A stretch of DNA of 64,000 nucleotides, from NCBI GenBank assembly GCA_046269235.1, contig JBJZOS010000006.1:1-64000 (forward strand), in the 5' to 3' direction. The stretch comes from Soonwooa sp032078105 (GTDB lineage: Bacteria > Bacteroidota > Bacteroidia > Flavobacteriales > Weeksellaceae). A model generated the notes under the pieces. It made no database searches. It saw only the letters and a program-made list of their open reading frames with translations, and was not told where the DNA came from. Position numbers and translations under genes: made by a program. Shown here piece after piece: positions 8,833 to 17,423 of the stretch. The first letter of the stretch is position 1. Every line of letters starts with the position of its first letter.

Positions 8833-10077
8833 ATGAAAAGCAATAAAAAATCAGCCGCAATAGGCTTTATTTTTATAACATTACTAATCGATATTACCGG
8901 TTGGGGAATTATCATTCCGGTGGTTCCAAAATTGATTCAAGAACTTATCCACGCTGATGTTAGTGAAGCTGCGCGTTATGGCGGTTGGCTTAGTACATTA
9001 TATGCTGTGATGCAGTTTTTATTTGCAGCAGTTTTAGGCGGATTAAGTGACAAATTTGGACGTCGTCCCATTATTTTGGCATCTTTGCTAGGTTTTGCAA
9101 TTAACTTTTATATTCAAGCCATTGCTCCGACGATATTTTGGTTATTTATTGGACGTATTTTCTCAGGAATTACGGGTGCGAGTATCACAACAGCTAGCGC
9201 ATACATTGCTGATGTATCAACCGATGAAGACCGCGCTAAGAACTTCGGATTGGTAGGCGCAGCTTTTGGTTTAGGATTTATTATTGGACCAGTTATTGGC
9301 GGTGTTTTAGGACAATACGGCGCGAGAGTACCATTTTATGCTGCATCAGGGTTATGTTTGATTAATTTCCTTTACGGCTTGTTTGTCCTTCCCGAAAGTT
9401 TACCCAAAGAAAACCGCCGCCCATTCGATTGGAAACGCGCGAATCCTATCGGATCGTTAATGGGTTTAAAACGTCATCCTGAACTTTTGGGACTTATCGG
9501 TGCTTTAGTTTTGGTTTATATTGCAGGACATGCGATGCAAACCAATTGGACATTTTTCACAATGTATAAATTCAACTGGAGCGAAAAGTTAGTCGGTATT
9601 TCTTTAGGTGTTTCTGGTGTTATGGCCGCTTTGGTACAAGGTGTTTTGATAAGATATTTGCAACCAAAACTCGGTAACGAGAGAAGCATATATTACGGAT
9701 TGATATTATATTCGATCGGGATGTTGTTGTTCGCTTTTGCTACTGAAAGTTGGATGATGTTCGCCTTTTTGGTGCCTTATGGACTTGGCGGGATTTGTGG
9801 ACCTGCTTTGCAATCTGTTATTTCGTCGCAAGTGCCCAACAGTGAGCAAGGCGAATTGCAAGGTGCTTTAGCGAGTTTAGTGAGTTTAACATCGATTATT
9901 GGACCTCCTTTGATGACGAATATTTTCTTTTATTTCACGCATGACAAAGCTCCTTTCAAATTTGCAGGAGCACCATTTTTCTTAGGCTTTATATTAATGG
10001 GTGTTAGCGCATTCGTCGCTTATTACACCTTCGCTCGCAACAAACGTTTGAGAGAAAAGAAAGCAGCGCAAGAGTAA
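8833..10077 (+). CDS. MFS efflux transporter, TCR/Tet family
   Basis: A 414-residue protein with about 12 hydrophobic segments. The first cytoplasmic loop carries MFS motif A (GGLSDKFGRRPIIL, about residues 76-89), and segment five has the GPVIGGVLG antiporter motif C. The opening block (DITGWGIIIPVVPKLIQEL) matches the TetA-like TCR group of drug:proton antiporters. Flavobacterial chromosomes commonly carry such housekeeping homologues, and family membership alone does not show tetracycline resistance. The gene is monocistronic between repeat-rich gaps. Confidence 0.82.
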   Translation: MKSNKKSAAIGFIFITLLIDITGWGIIIPVVPKLIQELIHADVSEAARYGGWLSTLYAVMQFLFAAVLGGLSDKFGRRPIILASLLGFAINFYIQAIAPTIFWLFIGRIFSGITGASITTASAYIADVSTDEDRAKNFGLVGAAFGLGFIIGPVIGGVLGQYGARVPFYAASGLCLINFLYGLFVLPESLPKENRRPFDWKRANPIGSLMGLKRHPELLGLIGALVLVYIAGHAMQTNWTFFTMYKFNWSEKLVGISLGVSGVMAALVQGVLIRYLQPKLGNERSIYYGLILYSIGMLLFAFATESWMMFAFLVPYGLGGICGPALQSVISSQVPNSEQGELQGALASLVSLTSIIGPPLMTNIFFYFTHDKAPFKFAGAPFFLGFILMGVSAFVAYYTFARNKRLREKKAAQE

Positions 10078-10092
10078 TTTTTTTTGATTTAC

Positions 10093-10181
10093 GAATTACG
10101 AATTAGGAATTAGGAATTAGGAATTAACTTTGCCTTAAACCTTAAACCTTAAACCTTAAACCTTAAACCTTAAACCTTAAA
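10093..10181. repeat. Two adjacent heptanucleotide repeat arrays
   Basis: Five head-to-tail copies of GAATTA followed by C, G or A fill 10093-10127. After a five-base junction (CTTTG), seven perfect copies of CCTTAAA fill 10133-10181. Both arrays have a 7-bp period but unrelated units. They lie in the 184-bp gap between the MFS gene and tatA, clear of the tatA promoter. Confidence 0.9.
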
Positions 10182-10229
10182 CTAATAACCAACAACCAAT
10201 TTAAGAAATATTTAAGCAAAGGTTTTTGG

Positions 10230-10257
10230 TTGAATTTCAATACATTTTGTAAGTTTG
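10230..10257 (+). promoter_or_regulatory. -33/-7 promoter of the tatA-PAP2 operon
   Basis: TTG at 10230-10232 and TAAGTTTG at 10250-10257 are 17 nt apart, a good Bacteroidota promoter. The -7 box ends just 4 nt before the tatA ATG, so the mRNA is predicted to be leaderless or nearly so. Confidence 0.6.
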
Positions 10258-10261
10258 CAGT

Positions 10262-10591
10262 ATGGAATTAAGTTTTGGTGAAATGCTGATGATAGCCTTG
10301 GCTATCGTGGTCTTATTTGGTCCTGATAAATTGCCCGAGATTGCGCGTGGTTTGGGGCAAGGCGTACGCAAAATGCGTGGCGCTGTCGACGATATCAAAA
10401 CCGAAATAATGAAAGAAGCGGACAATCCTGTTTCCGAAATTAAAAAAGAAATCGATAAGGTTAAACAATCGGTTCAAGATTATAACCCGATGAACGACAT
10501 CAAAAAATCAGTATCTCTAGATTCCGAAAAACCTGAAACGCCCAAAGTTGATCCACTTAGTGATGAACACGAAGGGCCTGTAAGTCGATAA
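10262..10591 (+). CDS. tatA: Twin-arginine translocase TatA/TatB-type subunit
   Basis: A 109-residue protein with one N-terminal membrane helix (residues 5-20), the hinge FGPDKLPEIARGLG and a long charged amphipathic tail, the TatA/TatB/TatE plan. These subunits oligomerise with TatC to export folded proteins bearing twin-arginine signals. TatC is not in the window. The tail is longer than in a minimal TatA, so a TatB-like role is possible. The PAP2 gene begins one base after its stop, implying an operon. Confidence 0.85.
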   Translation: MELSFGEMLMIALAIVVLFGPDKLPEIARGLGQGVRKMRGAVDDIKTEIMKEADNPVSEIKKEIDKVKQSVQDYNPMNDIKKSVSLDSEKPETPKVDPLSDEHEGPVSR

Positions 10592-10592
10592 T

Positions 10593-11156
10593 ATGCTTGA
10601 GCTTATAGACAAAGACCGAGATTTACTCTTATATCTCAACAACCTTGGCGATGCTTCTTATGATCCGTTTTGGTTATTAGTAACTGGCAAATGGGTTTGG
10701 ATTCCGCTTTACATAATCTTTTTGTATTTAATTTTTAAAACTTACAAACCAAAATCTGTAATTTTCATTCTGGTTTTCATTGCATTAGGAATTACGTTTA
10801 CAGACCAAATTGCTGGTATTTTCAAATACGGAATTGCGCGTCTTCGTCCTTGTCACGATGAGGCTTTAATCCCAAAAATGAGAATGATAACTTGCGGAGG
10901 ACAATACGGTTTTTTCTCGTCACATGCAGCGAATAGCTTTTTTATTGCTAGCTTTTTAAGCATTTTGATCTCGCACAAATACCGTTGGTTGCCAGTTTGT
11001 ATTTTTGTGTGGGCAACAATAGTGTCGTACAGCCGAATTTATCTAGGTGTACATTTCCCAATGGACGTTATCTTCGGTGCTTTGGTAGGCACTTTGTCAG
11101 GTGGACTCTTCGCCGAAATCACAAAAATTGTCCTCAGAAAACAACAATCAATTTAA
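10593..11156 (+). CDS. PAP2-family membrane phosphatase
   Basis: A 187-residue membrane protein with the complete PAP2 signature: KX6RP (K78-P86), SSHA in place of PSGH (109-112) and SRX5HX3D (S147 to D158). The family removes phosphate from lipid substrates such as undecaprenyl pyrophosphate, phosphatidic acid or lipid A at the outer face of the inner membrane. Which one applies here is not visible. It is translationally adjacent to the tatA-like gene (one base between). Confidence 0.85.
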   Translation: MLELIDKDRDLLLYLNNLGDASYDPFWLLVTGKWVWIPLYIIFLYLIFKTYKPKSVIFILVFIALGITFTDQIAGIFKYGIARLRPCHDEALIPKMRMITCGGQYGFFSSHAANSFFIASFLSILISHKYRWLPVCIFVWATIVSYSRIYLGVHFPMDVIFGALVGTLSGGLFAEITKIVLRKQQSI

Positions 11157-11214
11157 GTTTTAGTTTACACCAATCTTTTCGATTTGTTGAGAATTAAATT
11201 TTAAAACAAAAAAT

Positions 11215-11688
11215 CTAATCGTTGTGATAAGGCTTTCCTTGGAGAATTGTTGATGCGCGATAGATTTGTTCTACAAAGAAAAGTCGAATCATTTGATGTG
11301 TAAATGTCATTTTCGACAATGAAATTTTCTCATTAGCCATTTGATAAATTTCGTCTGAAAAGCCATAAGCGCCACCAACCAAAAAGTGAATCTTTTTAAC
11401 CGAACTTCCCATCCAGAAATCAATTTTTTGAGAAAACTCGCGGCTTGTGAATTGCTTTCCTTTTTCGTCGAGGAGAATAACCAATTCGCCAGCGTCAATA
11501 TGATTTTTGAAAAGTTTGGCTTCTTCTTTTTTGAGAGCGTCAGGTGTCAGGTTTTTGACGTTTTTAACATCAGGAATTTCCACAAGGTTAAAGTTCCAAT
11601 GCTTTGGAAGTCTTGGGATATAATAATTGATAAGATTGATAATTTCTTTATCGTCGGTCTTGCCGATGCAGAGCAAATTAATTCGCAT
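11215..11688 (-). CDS. rlmH: 23S rRNA pseudouridine-1915 N3-methyltransferase RlmH
   Basis: A 157-residue SPOUT-fold methyltransferase, the standard RlmH length. Diagnostic blocks are LLDEKGKQFTSREFS, FLVGGAYGF and the C-terminal MTFTHQMIRLFFVEQIYRA followed by GKPYHND. RlmH methylates N3 of the pseudouridine at position 1915 of 23S rRNA in assembled ribosomes. It diverges from the YihY-family gene across a gap of only 29 bp. Confidence 0.95.
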   Translation of the reverse strand: MRINLLCIGKTDDKEIINLINYYIPRLPKHWNFNLVEIPDVKNVKNLTPDALKKEEAKLFKNHIDAGELVILLDEKGKQFTSREFSQKIDFWMGSSVKKIHFLVGGAYGFSDEIYQMANEKISLSKMTFTHQMIRLFFVEQIYRASTILQGKPYHND

Positions 11689-11692
11689 TTAG

Positions 11693-11700
11693 TATCTTTG
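11693..11700 (+). promoter_or_regulatory. -7 box of the YihY-family gene
   Basis: TATCTTTG, an exact match to TAnnTTTG, ends 17 nt before the ATG at 11718 and lies in the narrow gap shared with rlmH. Confidence 0.5.
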
Positions 11701-11717
11701 TTTTGCAATAAGAATTT

Positions 11718-12680
11718 ATGGCTAAAAAATTACCCAAATTTATCACAAAAATTTCAGATTTTCTGGATGGTATTCATATTCCAGGTTTGGGGATTTCTCT
11801 TTTGCAAATGATGAAGGTCTATTTTGCAGGTGTTTTTAGCAAACCTTTGGGCAAACAAGCGGCAAGTATCTCATGGAGTTTTTTCCTAAGTCTCTTCCCG
11901 ATGATCCTTTTTATGTTTTCGCTGTTGCCTTATATGCCGCATTACGACAAGCTTCAGTTCTATATTTTTGAAGTTTTGATGGAGAATGTTTTTCCGTCGC
12001 ACATGCAACAAGATGTCAGCGATTATATCCAAAATAATATTGTCCCTAATATGAAAGGTGTCAGCAATTTGACCATTTTGCTGGTATTTGTTTTTGGGAC
12101 CAATGGCGCTTTCAGTTTGATCAATGGTTTTAACCATAACACCGAATTGCAACGCGGTTTTATCAAAGAATATGCGTTAGCGATGTTGATTACGATGGCT
12201 TTTATTATATTGGTGTTGTTTTCGATTTTCGGAATTTATTACAGTGAAGTTGTTCTAAAACTGTTCACGCCAGAATATAACATCAGTTGGCTGGTCGACA
12301 ACTTGTCCAAGATTATTGGATTTATCTCATTTCCGTTGTTTTATTTTATTCTTTTGGCGCTTTTTTATTGGGTTGGATGTCTTAAAATTACAAAATTCTC
12401 AGAGGCTATTCCGGGGGCAATTTTAACCACAATTTTATTTGTTGTCCTAACTTACTTTTTTGCTATTTATGTCGCAAATATTGCACGTTACAACGTTCTT
12501 TATGGCTCGATTGGGTCAATTATTTTGGTGATGGTTTGGACCAATCTTAATGTGATGTTGGTGTTACTTGGCAACGAACTAAATCTCGCTATTAAAAAAG
12601 TAAAACTCGAGAATATCATCAATCAAGAAATGATTGTTCATGATGATGCTACCGAGTCTTTTTCTGAAAATTTGGATTAA
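11718..12680 (+). CDS. YihY/BrkB-family inner-membrane protein
   Basis: A 320-residue protein with about six hydrophobic segments and family blocks GKQAASISWSFFLSLFPMILF, FGTNGAFSLINGFN and YGSIGSIILVMVWTNLNVMLVLLGNELN. The family was once named ribonuclease BN or virulence factor BrkB; the RNase assignment is known to be wrong for YihY, and the function remains undefined. A soluble acidic tail follows the last helix. It is a single gene divergent from rlmH. Confidence 0.85.
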   Translation: MAKKLPKFITKISDFLDGIHIPGLGISLLQMMKVYFAGVFSKPLGKQAASISWSFFLSLFPMILFMFSLLPYMPHYDKLQFYIFEVLMENVFPSHMQQDVSDYIQNNIVPNMKGVSNLTILLVFVFGTNGAFSLINGFNHNTELQRGFIKEYALAMLITMAFIILVLFSIFGIYYSEVVLKLFTPEYNISWLVDNLSKIIGFISFPLFYFILLALFYWVGCLKITKFSEAIPGAILTTILFVVLTYFFAIYVANIARYNVLYGSIGSIILVMVWTNLNVMLVLLGNELNLAIKKVKLENIINQEMIVHDDATESFSENLD

Positions 12681-12736
12681 ATTTTATTAATATTTAAGTT
12701 AAAGATTTTTAAATTATCTCAAAAAAAATAATGACT

Positions 12737-13285
12737 TTATTTTTCCCATTTTGAGTATTTTAAAACATGGTCTTTTAAGCCAATTTCTAAGTCAATTGCT
12801 ATCATTTTTCCGTCAATTTTAGTTTTGATTTTTCGTGTATAATATTGCGGATATTTATAATTTAATTCTCGATTATCGTTGTAATCATTATCCAAGAAAA
12901 CATAGTTTTCATTTTTTTTCTCTTGAAAGTTTTTAGAATTTATAATTTGATTAATTATTTTTTCTTGGTCTTTATTAGATATTTCAATACTGAAATGTTG
13001 CAAATTTCCACCCAAAATATAACTATCATAATTCTCAATAATGCTAAACTTATCATTTAGTCGAAGATTGAGAGTTTGTAAATCTTTTATAACATTATGT
13101 TTCCTTTCATAGCTTCTATAAAAATCATCCATAAAAGGAAACGCAAACAAAAGAATAAGTATTATCGATACAATTTTACCAACTGTATATTTTTTAATGA
13201 TAGAAATTACCAGCCAAATTATACAACTTATAATTAAAAAGATTAAAAGTAAATATATAATTGCTGGGTTGCCAACGCCTATCAT
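12737..13285 (-). CDS. Hypothetical membrane-anchored protein
   Basis: A 182-residue protein I do not recognise. Two hydrophobic helices (about residues 8-28 and 35-50) are followed by a roughly 130-residue hydrophilic domain rich in Asn, Lys, Ile and Tyr. The coding sequence is even more AT-rich than its neighbours, which suits an accessory gene. It lies 29 bp upstream of nhaA's stop side, on the same strand and downstream of nhaA. Coding status is supported by an uninterrupted frame with an anchor-plus-domain layout, but not by a family match. Confidence 0.6.
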   Translation of the reverse strand: MIGVGNPAIIYLLLIFLIISCIIWLVISIIKKYTVGKIVSIILILLFAFPFMDDFYRSYERKHNVIKDLQTLNLRLNDKFSIIENYDSYILGGNLQHFSIEISNKDQEKIINQIINSKNFQEKKNENYVFLDNDYNDNRELNYKYPQYYTRKIKTKIDGKMIAIDLEIGLKDHVLKYSKWEK

Positions 13286-13314
13286 TTTTCTTTGTTAAAA
13301 TTTAAAATTAACAA

Positions 13315-14508
13315 TTATTGAGTTACAACTTTTGTTTTTCCAATTTTCTTCTTCTTTTTTGAAACTAAATTTAAAAGCGTATAACCGATAACACCTGCTA
13401 AAACTGAAGCTATCAAAATCGCGAACTTAGCTTCATCTTGTATTTCTGGATGACCTTTGAAGGATAACAACGCAATGAAAATCGACATTGTAAAACCGAT
13501 GCCCGCAAGAAATCCAGCGCCAATCATGTGTAGCCAAGTCGAGTGGTGCGGAAGACTACTAATTTTTGATTTAATAGCGATAAACGAAAATAAACCAATA
13601 CCAATAACTTTTCCTGCAACCAAGCCGAAGATAATTCCGAATCCGAAATTCGTAAACAATCCGTCAACCATCCCAGCTTTGAAAATAATGTTGGTGTTTG
13701 CTAAAGCAAAAATCGGCATAATTAGGAAGTTAACGGGTGTATGTAGTTGGTGTTCTAACTTTTCTAAAGGCGAAATTTCTGTTGTAGATTCGTTGGTAGG
13801 AATCGTAAATGCTAAAAGTACACCTGCAATGGTCGCGTGGATGCCCGAATGATGCATAAAATACCACAAGAATAATCCCGGAATAATATAGAAAACGTGT
13901 TTCTTAACTTTAAAATAATTAAGTGCAACAAGAAGTAAAATAATAGCACCAGAAAGTCCTAAATACAACCAATGAAGTTGATCTGTATAAAAAATTGCAA
14001 TCACCATAATTGCGCCCAAATCGTCCACAATAGCCAATGCAGCAAGGAAAATTTTAACAGCAGGTGGAACTTTCTTCCCCAACATCGAGATAATGGCTAA
14101 CGAGAAGGCGATATCCGTCGCCATCGGGATTCCCCAACCTTTTTCGTATTCTGTACCGTAATTGAATAAAAAATAAATAAGCGCAGGAACGACCATTCCA
14201 CCAATAGCTGCAAAAATCGGTAACGACGCACTTTTAAAATTGGATAATTCTCCTTCTACAATTTCACGTTTTATTTCAAGCCCAACCAAAAGGAAGAAAA
14301 TCGCCATCAATCCGTCATTAATCCAAATGCTAATTGGATATTTTAAATGGAAAAGATTGGTGCCAATTTCGGTATCTAACAAGTTTTGGAAACTTTGTCC
14401 GATTGACGAGTTGGCTAGTAATAGTGAAAAAACGACACAAACAATAAGGATAACCCCAGATGATTGTGAGCTGTGAAAGAACTTTTTAAAGTAGTCGGTT
14501 AACTGCAT
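13315..14508 (-). CDS. nhaA: Na+/H+ antiporter NhaA
   Basis: A 397-residue antiporter of the NhaA family. The essential aspartate pair sits in LAIVDDLGAIMVIA, and the N-terminal block MAIFFLLVGLEIKREIVEGEL and PMATDIAFSLAI are diagnostic. NhaA exchanges external protons for cytoplasmic sodium and sets pH and Na+ homeostasis. A lysine-rich tail (SKKKKKIGKTK) ends the protein. Its start is only 12 bp after the rel stop, so the two are probably co-transcribed. Confidence 0.95.
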   Translation of the reverse strand: MQLTDYFKKFFHSSQSSGVILIVCVVFSLLLANSSIGQSFQNLLDTEIGTNLFHLKYPISIWINDGLMAIFFLLVGLEIKREIVEGELSNFKSASLPIFAAIGGMVVPALIYFLFNYGTEYEKGWGIPMATDIAFSLAIISMLGKKVPPAVKIFLAALAIVDDLGAIMVIAIFYTDQLHWLYLGLSGAIILLLVALNYFKVKKHVFYIIPGLFLWYFMHHSGIHATIAGVLLAFTIPTNESTTEISPLEKLEHQLHTPVNFLIMPIFALANTNIIFKAGMVDGLFTNFGFGIIFGLVAGKVIGIGLFSFIAIKSKISSLPHHSTWLHMIGAGFLAGIGFTMSIFIALLSFKGHPEIQDEAKFAILIASVLAGVIGYTLLNLVSKKKKKIGKTKVVTQ

Positions 14509-14520
14509 GCTATCTATTTT

Positions 14521-16725
14521 CTACAAACGCTTCACTTTAGAAACGCCATTAATATTTTTAAGTTTTTTGAAAGTATCTTCTAATTGTTTTTTGTTTTTAA
14601 CTTCGAGGTTGATGGTTCCTGTAAAAATACCATCGTCAGAAGCAATCGACATCGATTTCATATCCATTCCCATCGAGTTACTAATCACGGCGGTGATGTC
14701 GTTAATCATCCCCATTCTGTCAAGACCTTCGATCTCTATTTGGATTCTGTTTTTGAAACTTTCAGAATTTACCCATTTTGCAATTAACACACGATAATCA
14801 AAATTAGCGCGTAAGTTAATCGCATTAGGACAATTGTCATTATGAACTTTAATACCTTCGGAAATGGTGATAAAGCCAAAGATTTTGTCACCCGGAATAA
14901 CGGTACAACATTTTGCAAAACTGTAGTTTAATTTTTCTTCATCTTTTCCGAAGACAATTAAGTCTAGATCTTGCGTGGGTGTTTCATTAGCTGTGACAAC
15001 CTTAGTGGTTGGAGATTTTCTGAAACGTTGTAATAAGTTTCCAATTAGTGTACGGCCTTCCAAATAACGTTTGAGGTCGCCAACGTCGTAAGTTCCGTCT
15101 TGGAAACCTAAGAACAAATCTTGTGAGGTTTTAAGGTTTAAAAACTTTTGAAGTTTATTAATTTCATCATCGTTAAAGTTAAGTTTTGCATGACGCATTT
15201 TACGTTGCAAGATTTCTTTACCTTCAGATGTACGATTATTTTTTTCTGAATTAAGAATGGTTTTAATCTTAGATTTTGCCTTAGATGTTACGACAAATTC
15301 CAGCCAATCCGATTTTGGTTTTTGATTCTGAGACGACAAAATGTCAACTTGATCGCCGTTTTGCAACACATAACTAATCGGCACCAATTTGCCATTAACT
15401 TTTGCACCAAGACATTTAGATCCCAAGTCCGAATGTACCGAAAACGCAAAGTCCAAAGCTGTCGCACCAGTTGGTAAAATCTTGATTTCACCTTTTGGTG
15501 TAAACACGAAAACTTCCTTAGAATAAAGATTTAATTTAATATTATCAAGAAGCTCGGAAGTCGATAGATCTTGTTGCTGCTCGAGAACCTCACGGATTTC
15601 GGTTACCCAACGGTCAAAATTTTGGTCGTCATTATTTTTGTAACCTTCTTTATAACGATAATGTGCTGCGACACCTTTTTCGGCGATTTCGTCCATACGC
15701 TCGCTACGTATTTGGACTTCAATCCACTTTTTGTCAGGTCCCATAACTGTCAAATGCAAACTCTCATAACCTGTCGACCGCGGTTGCGAAATCCAATCAC
15801 GCATACGCGACGGATTGCTACGATAAAGATCTGTAACAATGGAGTAAATCTTCCACGCTAGGAATTTTTCGTTCTTAGCATCAGATTTATAAATAATTCT
15901 AATCGCGTAATTATCGAAGACTTCTTCGAAAGTCACATTCTGCTTCAACATTTTACGATAAATTGAACTAATCGCTTTTGCGCGCCCTTTTATTGTAAAG
16001 TTGAGGCCTTCTTCGTCAAGTTGTTCAGAAACTTCTTTTTTAAATTCTAGGATGTATTTATCGCGACTTTCTTTTGCCAGTTCTAACTTGCTCGTAATCT
16101 CGTTGTAGACTTCGGGATTGTTGTATTTTAATGATAAATCTTCGAGCTCAGATTTGATATTGTAAAGTCCCAAACGATGCGCCATTGGAGCATAAATGTA
16201 CACGGTTTCTGACGCAATTTTTTGTTGCTTATCAGGACGCATACTTTCCAGTGTACGCATATTGTGAAGACGGTCGGCAATTTTAATCAAAATCACTCGA
16301 AAATCCTCTGATAATGTCAAAAGTAGCTTACGGTAATTCTCAGATTGTATGGAGATATTTTGATTGTTCATCACCGATATTTTCGTCAAACCATTGACAA
16401 TATCTGCGATTTTTTTTCCGAAAATCTTTTTTAAATCTTCATAAGTGTATTCCGAATCTTCGATAACATCATGGAGTAGGGCACAGGCAATACTTGTCGC
16501 ACCTAGCCCAATTTCGTTGGCCACAATTTTCGCCACTTCTATCGGATGATAGATGTAGGGCTCGCCAGTTTTTCGACGTTGATCTTTGTGCGCATCCAAA
16601 GCAATATCAAAAGCTTTACGAATCAATTTGTTTTGATCTTCGTCGAGCGTTCGGTAAGTGTTGGATATCAGATCTTTATAGCGGGCAAGAATTTCCTTGT
16701 TTTCTTTTTCTAAATCGTAAGCCAT
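14521..16725 (-). CDS. rel: Bifunctional (p)ppGpp synthetase/hydrolase (RelA/SpoT family)
   Basis: Predicted 734 residues from the ATG at 16725; an in-frame ATG seven codons upstream adds only a non-conserved MIIITQI. The HD hydrolase domain is intact with HDxxED at H85-D90. The synthetase domain carries the G-loop block QPRSTGYESLHLTVMGP. TGS and C-terminal ACT domains follow (the latter with GLDRMGMINDITAVIS). The enzyme makes and degrades the stringent-response alarmone. It reads into nhaA and follows the GNAT gene by about 90 bp. Confidence 0.95.
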   Translation of the reverse strand: MAYDLEKENKEILARYKDLISNTYRTLDEDQNKLIRKAFDIALDAHKDQRRKTGEPYIYHPIEVAKIVANEIGLGATSIACALLHDVIEDSEYTYEDLKKIFGKKIADIVNGLTKISVMNNQNISIQSENYRKLLLTLSEDFRVILIKIADRLHNMRTLESMRPDKQQKIASETVYIYAPMAHRLGLYNIKSELEDLSLKYNNPEVYNEITSKLELAKESRDKYILEFKKEVSEQLDEEGLNFTIKGRAKAISSIYRKMLKQNVTFEEVFDNYAIRIIYKSDAKNEKFLAWKIYSIVTDLYRSNPSRMRDWISQPRSTGYESLHLTVMGPDKKWIEVQIRSERMDEIAEKGVAAHYRYKEGYKNNDDQNFDRWVTEIREVLEQQQDLSTSELLDNIKLNLYSKEVFVFTPKGEIKILPTGATALDFAFSVHSDLGSKCLGAKVNGKLVPISYVLQNGDQVDILSSQNQKPKSDWLEFVVTSKAKSKIKTILNSEKNNRTSEGKEILQRKMRHAKLNFNDDEINKLQKFLNLKTSQDLFLGFQDGTYDVGDLKRYLEGRTLIGNLLQRFRKSPTTKVVTANETPTQDLDLIVFGKDEEKLNYSFAKCCTVIPGDKIFGFITISEGIKVHNDNCPNAINLRANFDYRVLIAKWVNSESFKNRIQIEIEGLDRMGMINDITAVISNSMGMDMKSMSIASDDGIFTGTINLEVKNKKQLEDTFKKLKNINGVSKVKRL

Positions 16726-16818
16726 GATTTGTGTAATGATAATCACGAATTTACAAAAAAATCAGTTTTTAGTCAAGTTTTAGAAGTAGAAACTTTGGAT
16801 TAAATCACGATTAATAGA

Positions 16819-17355
16819 TTATAAATTTTCATTAATTATCGCGTACAAAATATGATTTTGATACATGTTTCCTTTTTTAGTATGAGCTTTCAGCTCGCCT
16901 TCTTTTTTCATTCTAGATTTTTCTAAAACTTTTCCTGAAGCAGGATTGAAATCAAAATGTGTCGCAAAAATTCTTTTCAGTTTTAAATGTTTAAAACCAA
17001 AATCTATAATTTTAATAACAGCTTCAGTTGCAAAACCTTGGTTCCAAAAATTTTTGTCCAGCCAATAACCAAGCTCAGCTTTATTAAATTTTTTGTCAAT
17101 ACCTAGATCGAGACAGCCAATTATTTTTTGATTGTCCTTTAACCGAATTGCGAAGATGTATTGATTTTCATTTTTAAAACCATTTTCTGAGAGATTAAGC
17201 CAAAACCTTGCGCTGTCAATGCTGTAAGGAAACGGAATGTTAATCGTATTTTTAGAGTAAATTTCGTTGTTCAAAATCTTCACTATGTTTTCTAAATCGG
17301 CTTCTTTTGGAGCATCAATAGTCAATCGTTCGGTTTCAAGTTTCGGAAAATCCAT
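16819..17355 (-). CDS. GNAT-family N-acetyltransferase (RimJ/RimL-like)
   Basis: A 178-residue protein beginning LETERLTIDAPKEADLENI, the usual start of RimJ/RimL-type acetyltransferases, followed by GYWLDKNFWNQGFATEAV as the acetyl-CoA loop (a variant of Q/RxxGxG/A) and FNPASGKVLEKSRMKKEGEL near the end. Related enzymes acetylate ribosomal proteins or small amines. The substrate is unknown. It lies between gldG's terminator and rel on the same strand. Confidence 0.85.
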   Translation of the reverse strand: MDFPKLETERLTIDAPKEADLENIVKILNNEIYSKNTINIPFPYSIDSARFWLNLSENGFKNENQYIFAIRLKDNQKIIGCLDLGIDKKFNKAELGYWLDKNFWNQGFATEAVIKIIDFGFKHLKLKRIFATHFDFNPASGKVLEKSRMKKEGELKAHTKKGNMYQNHILYAIINENL

Positions 17356-17390
17356 TTGTCGTTTTGGTTTTAATAAAGCTTAAAAATAAT

Positions 17391-17416
17391 AAAAAAAACC
17401 TGCCGAATCCGACAGC
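17391..17416 (-). terminator. Terminator of the gldF-gldG operon
   Basis: On the minus strand CTGTCG (17415-17410) pairs with CGGCAG (17405-17400), one pair being G-U, around a four-base loop. Eight T follow. It sits 8 bp after the gldG stop. Confidence 0.65.
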
Positions 17417-17423
17417 TTTTATA

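Noticed and set aside
8833..10077. Acquired tetracycline-resistance gene
   Set aside because: No mobile element or flanking repeat of the IS type, and the composition matches the chromosome; a housekeeping TCR/Tet-family homologue is more likely.
10133..10181. CCTTAAA repeats as telomere-like sequence
   Set aside because: It is a short internal array inside a normal gene gap; nothing indicates a replicon end.
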